Source: Candidatus Phytoplasma asteris
Lineage (GTDB): Bacteria > Bacillota_I > Bacilli_A > Acholeplasmatales > Acholeplasmataceae
Reading direction: 5' to 3'
DNA length: 64,000 bases
NCBI RefSeq assembly: GCF_038505995.1
Contig: NZ_CP128414.1
Location: forward strand, 682,001-746,000
Of this stretch, positions 8,663 to 20,867 are shown one piece after another. The position numbers and the translations under genes were made by a program. The notes beneath the pieces were generated by a model that did not search any database, was not told the origin of the DNA, and saw only the letters and a list, made by a program, of their open reading frames with translations. Position 1 is the stretch's first letter. The number at the start of each line of letters is the position of its first letter.

Positions 8663-9765
8663 TTAAGGCAAATCAAATCCATAAATAACTTTAAAAGATT
8701 TTTTTAAGTCTTCAATTCTAATGTCACTTTGCCCTTGGGTTTCGTAGCGAGCATTGATAATTGCATCATCTAAAAGATATTCCATAGTGCGTTGTCCTGT
8801 TTTGGATTTATCAGTTAATTTTTCCAATGCATCATTAATTGTTGTTAATAAATATTCTTTTGCAGTTGAGGTGATTGGTGTTTTTCTTTTTGCAATTAAG
8901 AATTCTAAGAATTTTTTTCTACCATTTGTATCTAAGGGTTTAAATTCTATGTGGTAGTTGAGGCGTGATTTGATGGCATCGTCTATTTGATCTAAGTGAT
9001 TAGTGGCTCCAATTACGAAAATAAAAGCATCAGGGTTGTGGGGGCGGTGGTTTCTTAATGAAGTAATTTCGGCTTTGAAGGCGTTTAAGATGTCTTTTAT
9101 TTTTTGGTCTTCTTGGTTGATAAGTTCCATTTTTTCCCATACTTGGTCGCATTCATCGATGAAAATTACTCCCATACCATTATTTTTGTTTAGATGCCAT
9201 TCAGCTCTAATGAAATCAAACATCGCTCTTATAATTTCGATTCCTTATTCGCGGGTTTTGGTGATAAAGTCGTAGGGGGTAAATTCAAAACAGCCTGCAT
9301 CGGTGGAAGGGGAGGCTTGTCTTGCTTGTCTTGCTTGTGACATAAATGCTCTTGCTAATAATGTTTTACCTGTTCCTGGGACTCCGTGTAGTAGGAGTCT
9401 TTTTGGTTTATTGATTTTTCCTGCGTTTTGGAACCATTCAGGATGAGATACCATTGCTAAAATGCGATTACAAGTTTCTTTTTCAGTTTCCATGCCAATT
9501 ATGTTTGCAAAACTTATATTGTTTACTATATCATCATTTGTTTCTTTACAACGTTGGGATAATAAAGGATGTGCGCTAAATTTAGTAGGAGGTTTTTGGC
9601 ATCATATTGTTCCATTTGTTTTTGATATTCTTTAAATTTTTGTTGTTTGTATTGATGATATAAGTTATATGAAAAATAAATTGTTAAAGTGGTTGTTAAA
9701 ATAAATAATAAAGTGCCAATAAAAATTTTAAAAAAGTTTTCTTTACTTTTAGTTAATAGGTTCAT
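8663..9765 (-). pseudogene. Membrane-anchored AAA+ ATPase, broken by a frameshift and a stop
   Basis: Three pieces of one gene. A first frame starting at 9765 encodes a lysine-rich start, one membrane helix (about residues 13-32) and a short basic stretch ending in 'EQYDAK'. The next in-frame codons diverge, but shifting by one base restores 'KPPTKFSAHPLLSQRC…IGMETEKE', so one base was lost in the A-run opposite 9593-9597. The second piece carries Walker A 'GVPGTGKT'. A TAA at 9245-9247 then interrupts the same frame just before 'GIEIIRAMFDFIR', and the third piece carries Walker B 'VIFIDECD' and 'GATNHLDQIDDAIKSRL'. No FtsH-type zinc protease motif follows. Similar membrane-anchored AAA+ genes occur in PMUs (compare 38353-40677). 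The intact original was probably about 365 residues. Confidence 0.85.
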
Positions 9766-9841
9766 ATTTGTATTCCTTTTGGATTTTATAAAAATATTAA
9801 AGGGTACAAAAATACTTAATAAAAAGATTTTATAATTTTAA

Positions 9842-11209
9842 TTATTTATTATTCATATCACGAAAAAAAGCCATCGGATCATTTTGTAATTTATCAAGAT
9901 CTTGATCATCAAAATGTTGCATTTGCTTAGCTAATTTTTTTTGTTGTTCTAAAAGGGTAATTAGCTTGTTAACATCACTTAATTGATTACCAGAACCTTT
10001 GGCAATTCTTTGTCTACGTCTACTGCTCAAAGCAATTAATTGAGGATTTTTCTTTTCTTGTTTAGTCATACTTTGAATTAAAACTTCAAATTTATTAAAT
10101 CCATCATCACCTAAACTGGCAGAAAGTTGTTTCATCTTACAACCTAATCCAGGAATAAAACTTAACAATTTGCTGAAAGAACCCATTTTTTTTAATGTTT
10201 TTAATTGTTTTTGAAAATCATAATAATTATAACTATCATCAAATAATTTTTCCATCATTTGTTTACTTTGATGAGGATCAATTTTATCGGTAACTGTCTC
10301 AATTAAAGTTAAAATATCTCCCATTCCTAAAAGACGAGATGCCATTCTATCAGGATTAAAGGGCTCTAAACTGTCAATTGTCTCTGAAGAAGAAACAAAT
10401 TTTAAAGGCAGATCTGTAATTGCTCTTACTGATAAAGCAGCTCCTCCTTTAGTATCTGCATCCATTTTGGTCAAAATAACTCCAGTTGCTCCTACTTGAT
10501 TATGAAACGACTGAGCAGTATTAGCAGATTGTTGTCCTGAAAGACAATCCACAACTAACAAAATTTCTGAAGGATTGGCTTTGGCTTTAATTTGTTGCAA
10601 TTCTTGCATCATTGTCTCATCAATATCAAGGCGCCCCGCAGTATCAATAATTACTGCATCATATCCTTCTTGCAAAGCATGTTTTAATCCTGCATCTACA
10701 ATATCTAAAACAGCAGTGTCAGGTTTAGAAAAAACATCAATATTGATTTGTTTACCAATAACTTTTAATTGTTCTACTGCTCCTGGACGATAAATATCAC
10801 AAGCTACAAGCAAAACTTTTTTACTATTTTTTTTACGCAACCAAAGAGCTAATTTTCCTACAGTAGTCGTTTTACCGCTTCCTTGCAACCCAATTAACAT
10901 TAAAGTATCCAAATTACAATTAGGCTTAAAAGTAAGATCTGCACGAGTAGAACCCAAAATTTGAATTAGGGTTTCGTTTACGATTTTAATAATATGTTCT
11001 TTGGGGTTCAGTCCTTTTAAAACTTCTTGTTTCAAAGTCTTTTTTTCAATAATTTCATTAAACTTATCAATAACTTGTAAATGAACATCAGCTTCTACCA
11101 AAGAAACTTTAATATCTTGCATAATGTTTTGAATGTCTTGTTGTTCTAGGATTTTTTTTCCTCTAATTTTGTTAATAACTTTTTGTAAGCCTTCACCTAA
11201 TATACTCAT
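9842..11209 (-). CDS. ffh: Signal recognition particle GTPase Ffh
   Basis: 455 residues with the full SRP54 layout. An N domain of four helices (1-85) is followed by a GTPase G domain with 'GLQGSGKTTTVGKLA' (G1), 'DTAGRL' (G3) and 'TKMD' (G4), then a methionine-rich M domain (about 300-455) with the RNA-binding 'SSRRRQRIAKGSGN'. Ffh binds SRP RNA and signal sequences of nascent chains and docks on FtsY at the membrane, feeding membrane proteins into SecYEG. ftsY lies just upstream on the same strand, about 175 bases away, so both SRP pathway proteins are encoded together. A GGAG-like site precedes the ATG. No SRP RNA gene was recognised in the window. Confidence 0.96.
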   Translation of the reverse strand: MSILGEGLQKVINKIRGKKILEQQDIQNIMQDIKVSLVEADVHLQVIDKFNEIIEKKTLKQEVLKGLNPKEHIIKIVNETLIQILGSTRADLTFKPNCNLDTLMLIGLQGSGKTTTVGKLALWLRKKNSKKVLLVACDIYRPGAVEQLKVIGKQINIDVFSKPDTAVLDIVDAGLKHALQEGYDAVIIDTAGRLDIDETMMQELQQIKAKANPSEILLVVDCLSGQQSANTAQSFHNQVGATGVILTKMDADTKGGAALSVRAITDLPLKFVSSSETIDSLEPFNPDRMASRLLGMGDILTLIETVTDKIDPHQSKQMMEKLFDDSYNYYDFQKQLKTLKKMGSFSKLLSFIPGLGCKMKQLSASLGDDGFNKFEVLIQSMTKQEKKNPQLIALSSRRRQRIAKGSGNQLSDVNKLITLLEQQKKLAKQMQHFDDQDLDKLQNDPMAFFRDMNNK

Positions 11210-11384
11210 ATTTTTATCTCCTTTTTGATGTTGTGAAATTTGTTTTTGTGGGGTTTAATTTTTTGTTGGGGCAATGTTTTTTAAATATTTTTGAATTCGT
11301 TATTTTTGATATAATAATTTTTATGTTTTTTTGTGTTTGTTTTTCGTTATTTGTTATTTGTTATTTTTTCTTTATAATTAGCAA

Positions 11385-12440
11385 TTATAAAATATCTTCA
11401 GAAGTAAAAAAACCTTCAAATAAATTAAAAAGATAATTTTTAACATCAAAAGTAATTAAATCTTGGGATTTTTCGCCTACACCAATATATTTAGTGGGCA
11501 AATTGTATAAATATTTAATTGCAAAAACAATCCCTCCTTTGGAAGTGCCGTCAAGCTTGGTTAAAATGGCTCCTGAAAGTGGAGTTGCTTGATTGAACAA
11601 ATCAACTTGATTAATAGCATTTTGCCCTGTAGTAGCATCCAAAACTAAAAAAGTTTGTAAATTGGAGGCGGGCAAATGTTTGCAAATAACACGATTAATT
11701 TTGGCTAATTCTTGCATTAAATTAGTTTTGTTTTGTAATCTTCCAGCAGTATCACACAAAATAATATCATAATTTTGACTTTTAGCAAGTTCGATGCCTT
11801 CAAAAATAACACTTGTAGGATGAGCTGGCAAAGGCTTGCAAAAAACTTCAACACCTACTCTTTTTGCCCAAATTTGGAGTTGTTCTACTGCACCTGCACG
11901 AAAAGTATCAGCAGCAATCAATAATACTTTTTTGCCTTCTTGTTTCAATGCTTCAGCCATTTTTCCAATAGTAGTTGTTTTTCCTACTCCGTTAACTCCT
12001 GTAAACAAATACATTTGAGGCAAGTTATTTTGAGATTGAAAAGTGTCTTTGGGATTTGTTGGATTGGAATCTTGATTTTGTTTTTCTTGTTCTTTGTCTT
12101 GTTCTTGCGGACTTTCTAATATGCCTTTCATAACTTTCATATTTTGATACAAATCAAGCATTTTAGAAACAACAACAGAAGGAAGCTTTTGAGGATTTTT
12201 AATTTGAAATTGATTAATTTCATCTTTGATAGCTTGCATCAAAAAAAGAGTGGTTTTAGTACCAAAATCAGCTTGAATTAAAAAACTTTCTAATGCTTGT
12301 AATAGGGTTTTTTCGATATTGTTAGATTGTTTCAAAAGAGTTTGAAAATCTAGAAAACTAGCTTTGGTTTTTTTAAGACCTAGTTGATATTTATCATTAT
12401 TTTTATTTTTAAAAAATTTACTTTTCAACCATTTAAACAT
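11385..12440 (-). CDS. ftsY: SRP receptor FtsY
   Basis: 351 residues. A short basic N-terminus (MFKWLKSKFFKNK) suits membrane binding; the long acidic A domain of E. coli FtsY is absent, as usual in Mollicutes. The N domain spans about 25-100; a Gln/Asn-rich insert (about 108-138) precedes the G domain with 'GVNGVGKTTTIGKMA', 'DTAGRLQNKTNLMQ' and 'TKLDGTSKGG'. It is the membrane docking partner of Ffh encoded next door. The G domain is complete and the length is normal for a short FtsY. Confidence 0.95.
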   Translation of the reverse strand: MFKWLKSKFFKNKNNDKYQLGLKKTKASFLDFQTLLKQSNNIEKTLLQALESFLIQADFGTKTTLFLMQAIKDEINQFQIKNPQKLPSVVVSKMLDLYQNMKVMKGILESPQEQDKEQEKQNQDSNPTNPKDTFQSQNNLPQMYLFTGVNGVGKTTTIGKMAEALKQEGKKVLLIAADTFRAGAVEQLQIWAKRVGVEVFCKPLPAHPTSVIFEGIELAKSQNYDIILCDTAGRLQNKTNLMQELAKINRVICKHLPASNLQTFLVLDATTGQNAINQVDLFNQATPLSGAILTKLDGTSKGGIVFAIKYLYNLPTKYIGVGEKSQDLITFDVKNYLFNLFEGFFTSEDIL

Positions 12441-12778
12441 TTATAAACTCTCCTTTTTGAAAGTAATTAAGGTATCAAAATAAAAAACTTATACCCAATT
12501 ATTATAACTAAAATACTTGCTTTTTGATTGAGTTTTTTAGGGTTTGGGGATTTTGTTATCATAAAATATTTAAGGATAAATTAAAAAAACCAAAACAAAC
12601 AATAAAAAGAATTTTATTATAACCCCAATTAACAAATTTTATTTCAAATTCCAAAATTGACTAATTACAATATTATAAATAATAATTACAACATTATAAA
12701 TAATAAATACTTCATAAAAACAAAAAAACAGAAATTAAAAATTAATTCCTGCTCTAAATTTATAAATAATATTAATTA
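12441..12778. other. AT-rich gap between ftsY and the membrane-protein pair
   Basis: About 340 bases of low-complexity AT-rich sequence holding the ftsY leader at the right-hand ATG (minus strand) and two near-identical copies of a short motif, TACAATATTATAAATAATAA-like, at about 12666 and 12689. No gene or clear terminator seen. Confidence 0.5.
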
Positions 12779-13420
12779 TTAATCCTCCTTTTTACAAAAG
12801 TTCCATAAAGCTTTAATAAGAGGCCAAAAAACTAACAGACATAAAGCAAAAGCCATAGATGCTTCATATTTTTTATCTACTTGTTTTTCAATAATATAAC
12901 CAAAGACAACTAAAGCTCCTGCAATATAAACAGACGCCCATGAAATAAATAGACTTACAAATAGGAGCACTAACATAAAATAAGGGTCAAATAAGGATGA
13001 AAGTTGACTTAATTGCGAAACTGATGCCAACCAAAGGAAAGCAACCCCATAAAATAAAACAACATAAAACATAGTAATTACAAAGAAATTAAAAACTACA
13101 AAAGCAAATTTATTAATTAATTGTTGATTATTTTGTTTTTTAAACTTTTTATAATAAAGTAAAATAGTAATTGCAAAATTACTCATCAAAATAAAAATAA
13201 ACGAAAGCAACATAGTTAGGCATAAATGTTTATGTATTAGTAATTTATCAGTCAAATCTAATGTATGTGATATATTCAAACGAACATATAAATAACCCAT
13301 AAACATCCCTAAAAATATCCCCAAAGCAATAAGACAAACAGGAGCTGTTAATCGTGCTATACTTGAAGAAAAACAAGAAAATACAAAAGCAATAATACTT
13401 ATAATAGCAGGCAGATACAA
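12779..13420 (-). CDS. Polytopic membrane protein, unknown function
   Basis: A 213-residue hydrophobic protein with about five to six predicted membrane helices (residues about 1-22, 26-48, 66-88, 105-130, 148-176, 188-207) and no recognised domain. The only usable start in this frame is TTG at 13418-13420, with no ribosome site before it. The same frame continues upstream without other interruption to the TAA that ends the 64-residue ORF at 13448, so the two are probably one gene split by a single stop, or a reinitiating pair. Function not recognised; localisation to the cell membrane is secure from the sequence. Confidence 0.6.
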   Translation of the reverse strand: MYLPAIISIIAFVFSCFSSSIARLTAPVCLIALGIFLGMFMGYLYVRLNISHTLDLTDKLLIHKHLCLTMLLSFIFILMSNFAITILLYYKKFKKQNNQQLINKFAFVVFNFFVITMFYVVLFYGVAFLWLASVSQLSQLSSLFDPYFMLVLLFVSLFISWASVYIAGALVVFGYIIEKQVDKKYEASMAFALCLLVFWPLIKALWNFCKKED

Positions 13421-13447
13421 ATATTTAAAAATAATTGTTTTTTTTAT

Positions 13448-13642
13448 TTAACCTAAATTTGGGCAAAAAACTAATTCATGCCATACAACTGCATAAGAAA
13501 GTGCCAAAAATAAAAGCATTAAACTAATCCATAATAAAGTTTTTTGAATAACTCTTTTATGGTTTGCTCTACGATAAACTGCAACCGAACTTAATTTTTT
13601 ATTATCTTTAATTTTTTCTTTAAGATTATCTAATAAAAACAT
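13448..13642 (-). CDS. Small single-helix membrane protein, same frame as the next gene
   Basis: 64 residues with a basic, hydrophilic N-terminal half and one strong membrane helix (about 35-53). A good AGAGGTG ribosome site sits 8 bases before the ATG. The stop codon TAA (13448-13450) is followed in the same frame by nine sense codons leading into the TTG of the 213-residue membrane protein. I read this as the true N-terminus of a roughly 287-residue membrane protein interrupted by one nonsense codon, but it could be a genuine small protein translationally coupled to the next. Confidence 0.6.
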   Translation of the reverse strand: MFLLDNLKEKIKDNKKLSSVAVYRRANHKRVIQKTLLWISLMLLFLALSYAVVWHELVFCPNLG

Positions 13643-14058
13643 GTTATTTCACCTCTTTATTAAATTGAATTATCAAATTAAATTTGTTAAAATTCTAAAG
13701 CCTCTAACTTAAATATAATAAAAGACTTTATGCCTTTATTATAACTCAAATATTTAATGAGTAGTTAATTTAATATGATAAATATTAATAAAATAGCAAA
13801 TAACAAAACTATTTATCTACTATTAATTATAATATAACATAAAAACTATATTACAATTCAACATTTATATTAAAAAATATTAATTTATTATTCATCATAA
13901 TACAATTAAAATTAACTATGTAAAACTCTAAAAACTTAAACATTAAATTGCTACATAACAAAAAACCAACTTTTAAGTTGGTCTCCTTATTATTTTATTA
14001 TTTACTATTAATATTGTATTATTTGTATTAATATTTATTTACTTATATTATTACTTAT
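13643..14058. other. Intergenic region downstream of dnaJ
   Basis: About 415 bases without a gene. It holds the dnaJ terminator (13959-13983) and low-complexity A/T sequence that must contain the promoter of the membrane-protein pair at 13642. No RNA gene recognised. Confidence 0.5.
13959..13983 (-). terminator. Terminator of the hrcA-grpE-dnaK-dnaJ operon
   Basis: On the minus strand, CCAACTT and AAGTTGG form a hairpin followed by TTTTTT; it lies about 75 bases after the dnaJ stop and is the only terminator seen downstream of the four heat-shock genes. Confidence 0.75.
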
Positions 14059-14059
14059 A

Positions 14060-15127
14060 TTAACTACGATATTGCAAATCTAATAATTTTTGATATAATC
14101 TTTTTTCTTCTAAACTTAATTGGTTAGGAGTTTTAATATGAACAACAACATACTGATCACCTTTACGATAAGAAGAATTAAGATGTGCAACTCCTTTATT
14201 TTTCATTCTTAATTTATTGCCTGATTGAATCCCTGCAGGAATTTTTAAAGCTACTTCACCATAAATAGTAGGAATCAAAATATTAGTTCCTAAAACAGCT
14301 TCTGGAAAAGTAATAAAGATTTCTAAAATAATATCATATTCACGTCTTACAAAAGATTCATGAGGACGCACTTTAAAAGTAATATATAGATCTCCTGCTT
14401 TTTGATTATTACTTAAAGGAATAAAATTTCCTTTCCCAGGAACTTGCAAAGACATTCCTTCTTGAATCCCTGCAGGAATATTAAAGGTAGCTGATTGCTT
14501 AACTTTTTGACGTTTTTGTCCGTGACAAGCATAACATTTATTTTTAATTTCTTGTCCTTTACCACTACAATTAGGACAAACTTGACGAGAACGAATATTA
14601 CCTAAAAAAGTTCTTTGCTCAGTAATAATTTGTCCAGTTCCGCCACAACGTTTACAAGTAATAACATCTTGATTGGAAACTGCTCCTTTACCATGACAAA
14701 CTCTACAATCAGCTTCTACAGTAATTTCAATAGTTTTGTTAGCTCCTAAAACAGCATCCATAAAACTTATAGTCATTTCTACTTTTTTATCATAAGAAGG
14801 TTTTTTAGTTTGTTGATTACCAAAAATATCTCCAAAGGAACTAAAAAAAGAATCCCCAAAAGAATCAAAACCATCAAAACCACCGCCACCAAAGCCAGAA
14901 AAACCGTTATCAGAAGCATCACCAAAACGATCATAATTACTTTTTTTAGAAGCATCTCCTAAAACACTATAAGCTTCTTGAACTTCTTTAAATTTGCTCT
15001 CGGCGTTAGCTTCTTTGGAAATATCAGGATGATATTTTTTAGCAAGACTACGATAAGCTTTTTTGATGTCCTCAGGACTTGCGTCTTTATCTAGACCCAA
15101 AATATGATAATAATCTTTTTTTGTCAT
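14060..15127 (-). CDS. dnaJ: Chaperone DnaJ (Hsp40)
   Basis: 355 residues, class I J-protein. The J domain (about 1-65) contains the HPD tripeptide in 'KKYHPDIS', and a Gly/Phe-rich stretch (about 70-105) follows. The zinc domain has four CxxCxGxG-type repeats ([32 protein letters not shown]), followed by the C-terminal substrate-binding domains. It stimulates DnaK ATPase and delivers unfolded clients. It is last in the hrcA-grpE-dnaK-dnaJ order, with about 165 bases separating it from dnaK, and ends at a strong terminator. The last CxxC repeat has QK in place of xG, a minor change. Confidence 0.96.
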   Translation of the reverse strand: MTKKDYYHILGLDKDASPEDIKKAYRSLAKKYHPDISKEANAESKFKEVQEAYSVLGDASKKSNYDRFGDASDNGFSGFGGGGFDGFDSFGDSFFSSFGDIFGNQQTKKPSYDKKVEMTISFMDAVLGANKTIEITVEADCRVCHGKGAVSNQDVITCKRCGGTGQIITEQRTFLGNIRSRQVCPNCSGKGQEIKNKCYACHGQKRQKVKQSATFNIPAGIQEGMSLQVPGKGNFIPLSNNQKAGDLYITFKVRPHESFVRREYDIILEIFITFPEAVLGTNILIPTIYGEVALKIPAGIQSGNKLRMKNKGVAHLNSSYRKGDQYVVVHIKTPNQLSLEEKRLYQKLLDLQYRS

Positions 15128-15291
15128 TGTAGCTAACTTCTCCTAATAATAAAACTAAGGGGGCTTTTCCTTTGATTTCATTATTCTTTATAGTTTGTTT
15201 TTTTGTGGTTGTTTTTGTATTTGTATATTTTTTTGTATATTTTTTGTTTGTTTTTATGGTTGTTTTTGTTTAGTTTTGTTTTTATTATTGA

Positions 15292-17854
<2,563 letters not shown>

Positions 17855-18063
17855 CTTAAAACCTCTTTTCTTGATATAATTATGTTTTTATTACGTTACT
17901 TACAAGTATTTTGGCAGCCTGTTTAGTTATTTTTTTAATAAATTATAAATTATTTCATTATTACTTATTACTTATTATTTGTTATTTGTTATTTGTTGTA
18001 ATTGTAATTATTACTTATATTTTATCTTACAATTATTTATTGTATTATTTATTCTTTTATTTG

Positions 18064-19089
18064 TTATTCTTGATCGTTTAATTTAGATAAATGAACTGCC
18101 AAATATTCCAAAATAGGAATAACTTTAGGATATTTCATCCACAAAGGTCCTACAACTGCAATTCTTCCTTTCTCATTAGGATTTACATCAAAAGGAATAG
18201 AAAGAATCATACAATCTTTTAAAGGGGTAAGTTGCAAGCCATCAGAAAATTTAAAAGACAAACTATCTTGATTTAACATAATTTTTAATAATTCTTTACG
18301 CTCTAAAAGACCCATAAATTTTTTAATAATTTCAGGATTACTTAATTCAGGTTTTTCAAGCATTTTAGAAACCCCCGAAAAATAAAGATTCTCTGAGGCA
18401 AAACTACTAAAAGCTTCCATAAACAAAGCAATTAATTGTTCTTGAAAACAAATATATTTAGCAATAGTTTGTTTAAAAAAATCACTTTGAATAATATTGG
18501 CTGCTTCTGATAAAAACTTATCTGTCAACAAATCATTTACTACTTGCACTACATCTTTAAGGTCATAAATGCTAATTTCTTTTGTTTGATCCAAAGAAAT
18601 ATTTTGATGTTGTACATTTCCTTTATCAGTAATAATCAAAATAACAGCTTGAGTACTATTTAAAGGAATAAAATCAATTTTAGTAATTTTACTATTATTA
18701 AAAATATCAGAACCAATTGCCATAGCAGTATAATTAGTTAAATTATTTAACAAATTAAGAGCTTCTTTAATTACTTGTCCTTTACAAAAACGCTTTTTTT
18801 GAATCACTTTGTCAATGCTTTCAAACATACAAGCAACATCATGATCACGTGTTAATAAATGGTTTAGATAGTAAGTATAGCCCTTAAAAGAAGGCACTCT
18901 ACCACTAGAAGTATGATTTTTTTGTAAAAACCCTTCTTTTTCTAATTGCACCATATCATAACGAATAGTAGCACTTGCAAATTTAAGATAAGGCAAATGG
19001 GTAAGCAGTTTAGAACCTACGGGTTGTCCTTTTTGTGAATAGTTTTCCACTACAGCCTTTAAGATTAATTTTTTTCTATCTGAAAGCAT
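18064..19089 (-). CDS. hrcA: Heat-shock repressor HrcA
   Basis: About 341 residues from the chosen start. An N-terminal winged helix (about 1-75, 'RKKLILKAVVENYSQKGQPV', 'SATIRYDMVQLEKEGFLQK', 'SSGRVPS') binds the CIRCE operator. The remaining GAF-like domain responds to chaperone availability. I choose the ATG at 19087-19089 because AGAGGTG lies six bases before it; the longer frame would start with GTG inside that ribosome site. The CIRCE-like operator is 13 bases upstream, so HrcA represses its own operon including grpE, dnaK and dnaJ. The end of the protein ('AVVGPLWMKYPKVIPILEYL') is typical, so the gene appears intact. Confidence 0.94.
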   Translation of the reverse strand: MLSDRKKLILKAVVENYSQKGQPVGSKLLTHLPYLKFASATIRYDMVQLEKEGFLQKNHTSSGRVPSFKGYTYYLNHLLTRDHDVACMFESIDKVIQKKRFCKGQVIKEALNLLNNLTNYTAMAIGSDIFNNSKITKIDFIPLNSTQAVILIITDKGNVQHQNISLDQTKEISIYDLKDVVQVVNDLLTDKFLSEAANIIQSDFFKQTIAKYICFQEQLIALFMEAFSSFASENLYFSGVSKMLEKPELSNPEIIKKFMGLLERKELLKIMLNQDSLSFKFSDGLQLTPLKDCMILSIPFDVNPNEKGRIAVVGPLWMKYPKVIPILEYLAVHLSKLNDQE

Positions 19090-19101
19090 ATTCATCACCT
19101 C

Positions 19102-19127
19102 TTGGCACTCACATTAACGATTGCCAA
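19102..19127. promoter_or_regulatory. Degenerate CIRCE operator for HrcA
   Basis: The inverted repeat TTGGCACTC - 8 bases - GATTGCCAA matches the CIRCE layout TTAGCACTC-N9-GAGTGCTAA, with A-to-G changes that are compensated in the other arm, one unpaired position and a spacer one base shorter. It lies between the hrcA ribosome site and the presumed promoter, the usual operator position. In phytoplasma HrcA it is the only candidate seen in the window. Confidence 0.75.
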
Positions 19128-19308
19128 TAATATTGTATTACTTTTTTTGTTTAATGTCAACCCTATATTTTCATTTTGTTATATTTTTATTAATTTTATA
19201 TTAATAATTATGTATTTTGTATTAATTTTAATGTGATTATAAATAATTAATAATAATATAAAAAAGAAAAAAAGCATCCTTAAATGGGGGTAAGTTTTAG
19301 TTTTATTT

Positions 19309-19905
19309 AATCAAAACACTAAACCTGATGACACACCAACATCCCCCAAACCCACACAATCTTACAAACCTGATTACATTAATAACGAAGGAATTTATAC
19401 AGGAAGTCAAAGCAGCCAAAATCCTTACTTACCTTCTCAAACATTTACACCCACATCAAAACCACAAACAAAAAACGAAAAGAAATACGAATACGAAGGG
19501 GAACTTTATGATTTAGAAATGGTCCTTAACTTTAAAACCACTATTGAAGCAAGTATTAAAACCACCCAAGATTCAATTAAAAATTATCAAACTGAAAAAG
19601 AAAAAATCACCCAAATAAAACCACAACAACAAAGAGATGAAAAAACAACAAGTTTAAACGAACATAAAACCAAACTAACAAACTAACAAACACAAAAAAG
19701 CAAACCAAACCTAACCCCCGAACAAAAAATGGCAATTGAATTACAACTTGCCGAATCCAAAATTGAAATTGAAAATTTAGAACGCGAAATTGGTATATTA
19801 GATGGGCAAATTAAATCAGTTGAAATGTTTGAAACACAATTTAATAGAATAATAGAGCGTCTCCAAAATCCCTTTCCGACTACCAAAACAAACTATCCAA
19901 AATAA
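19309..19905 (+). pseudogene. Remnant of a coiled-coil, membrane-anchored phytoplasma protein
   Basis: Coding-like sequence without a start. The frame opens with Asn/Pro/Thr-rich residues (NQNTKPDDTPTSPKPTQ), passes through 'YEGELYDLEMVLNF' and a Lys/Gln/Glu-rich coiled coil, hits TAA at 19684-19686, then continues in the same frame with 'EQKMAIELQLAESKIEIE' to a final TAA at 19903-19905. The Pro/Thr spacer resembles that of the protein starting at 34183 ('YKPNYTPNKGTY'), where a membrane anchor precedes it; that anchor is missing here. I infer a 5'-truncated gene with at least one nonsense mutation. Function unknown. Confidence 0.65.
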
Positions 19906-20025
19906 ACGAACTACTCAAAAACTAAAACATACCCAAAATATTTTACCCTCCCAACATATTTTAGGCATAAAACCCACCCCCAACCAACCAATATACCTAA
20001 AATATAAAAGAAAGGAGGTATAACA

Positions 20026-20121
20026 ATGAATTTAAACACAATCCCCCATCCCAAACTAACAAAAAATTACTTAAATAATATTAAGATTATCTTAAATGAT
20101 AGTCTTTTTTTTTTTATATAA
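20026..20121 (+). CDS. Short ORF (31 codons) behind a perfect ribosome site
   Basis: AAAGGAGGT lies seven bases before an ATG; the frame encodes 31 residues ending in a phenylalanine run created by a T12 tract. The strong ribosome site suggests this was the start of a real gene that has decayed or been shifted in the T-tract. No function recognised; low confidence as a real product. Confidence 0.3.
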   Translation: MNLNTIPHPKLTKNYLNNIKIILNDSLFFFI

Positions 20122-20207
20122 TGACTTTTTACATAATAATAGTTATAATATAAATGTGGGGAAACACTTGTACCTTCAATATATAAAAGAAAAAGAAAAT
20201 AAATAAT

Positions 20208-20715
20208 TTGAAAATAAATATTAAAGTTTTATCATTCTTAGTAATTATAAGTATATTGTTATTAGGTTTAATTCTATATCCACATATACAACAAGAAATA
20301 ACATTAGAAATAAACCAAGAAGAACCAAAAACACTCAATTTACAACTATCCAAAGAAAAAGAACTAAAATATCATCCTCAAATAAATTCTAATATTTTAA
20401 TAAAGACAACAAGAAACAATTATGACTTAATAAAAAATGAAATACTCCATGATTTATTAACTAAAACTTGGAAAGATTGTAAAAGCAAATATAGTAATCA
20501 TCCTACAACTCCACTTTTTGAAAAACAAGGATTAGGCTCTATTTATAATAGTTATTTAAATATCCAAAAAAAACCAAAAACACACAATAGATAAAATCCA
20601 TTATACTCAACAATTTCAAGAAAAAATGTTAGAAATATACACCAAAGAACTAAATTTTATACTCAATTTACAATTATCAGACATTTATTTAATTACTGAC
20701 AACCCCATATTTTAA
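20208..20715 (+). pseudogene. Membrane-anchored protein, frameshifted in an A-run
   Basis: Starts with TTG, then a strong membrane helix (about residues 6-24), then a hydrophilic body. The frame dies at about 20590. A one-base shift in the eight-A run near 20568 restores a coding-like frame, 'HTIDKIHYTQQFQEKMLEIY', that ends 'YLITDNPIF' and TAA at 20713-20715. The ending resembles 'YYLITDDRFF' in the ftsH-like pseudogene at 24.8 kb. Family not identified; the original would have been about 169 residues. Confidence 0.6.
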
Positions 20716-20867
20716 AACATTAACTCATCTTTTTACAACCCGAAAAACTTTATAATATAAAAAAACTTTTAAAATAATAAATTATTAAAATAATAAAAAA
20801 ATGATAAAATAAAATTAAGAACCAAAGATAAACAAAATAGCACTTTTTAAAATAGAAAGCAAACTAA

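Noticed and set aside
11233-11436. 67-codon plus-strand ORF between ffh and ftsY
   Set aside because: Antisense to the ftsY end and the spacer, made of Phe/Ile/Val runs from T-rich DNA, no ribosome site.
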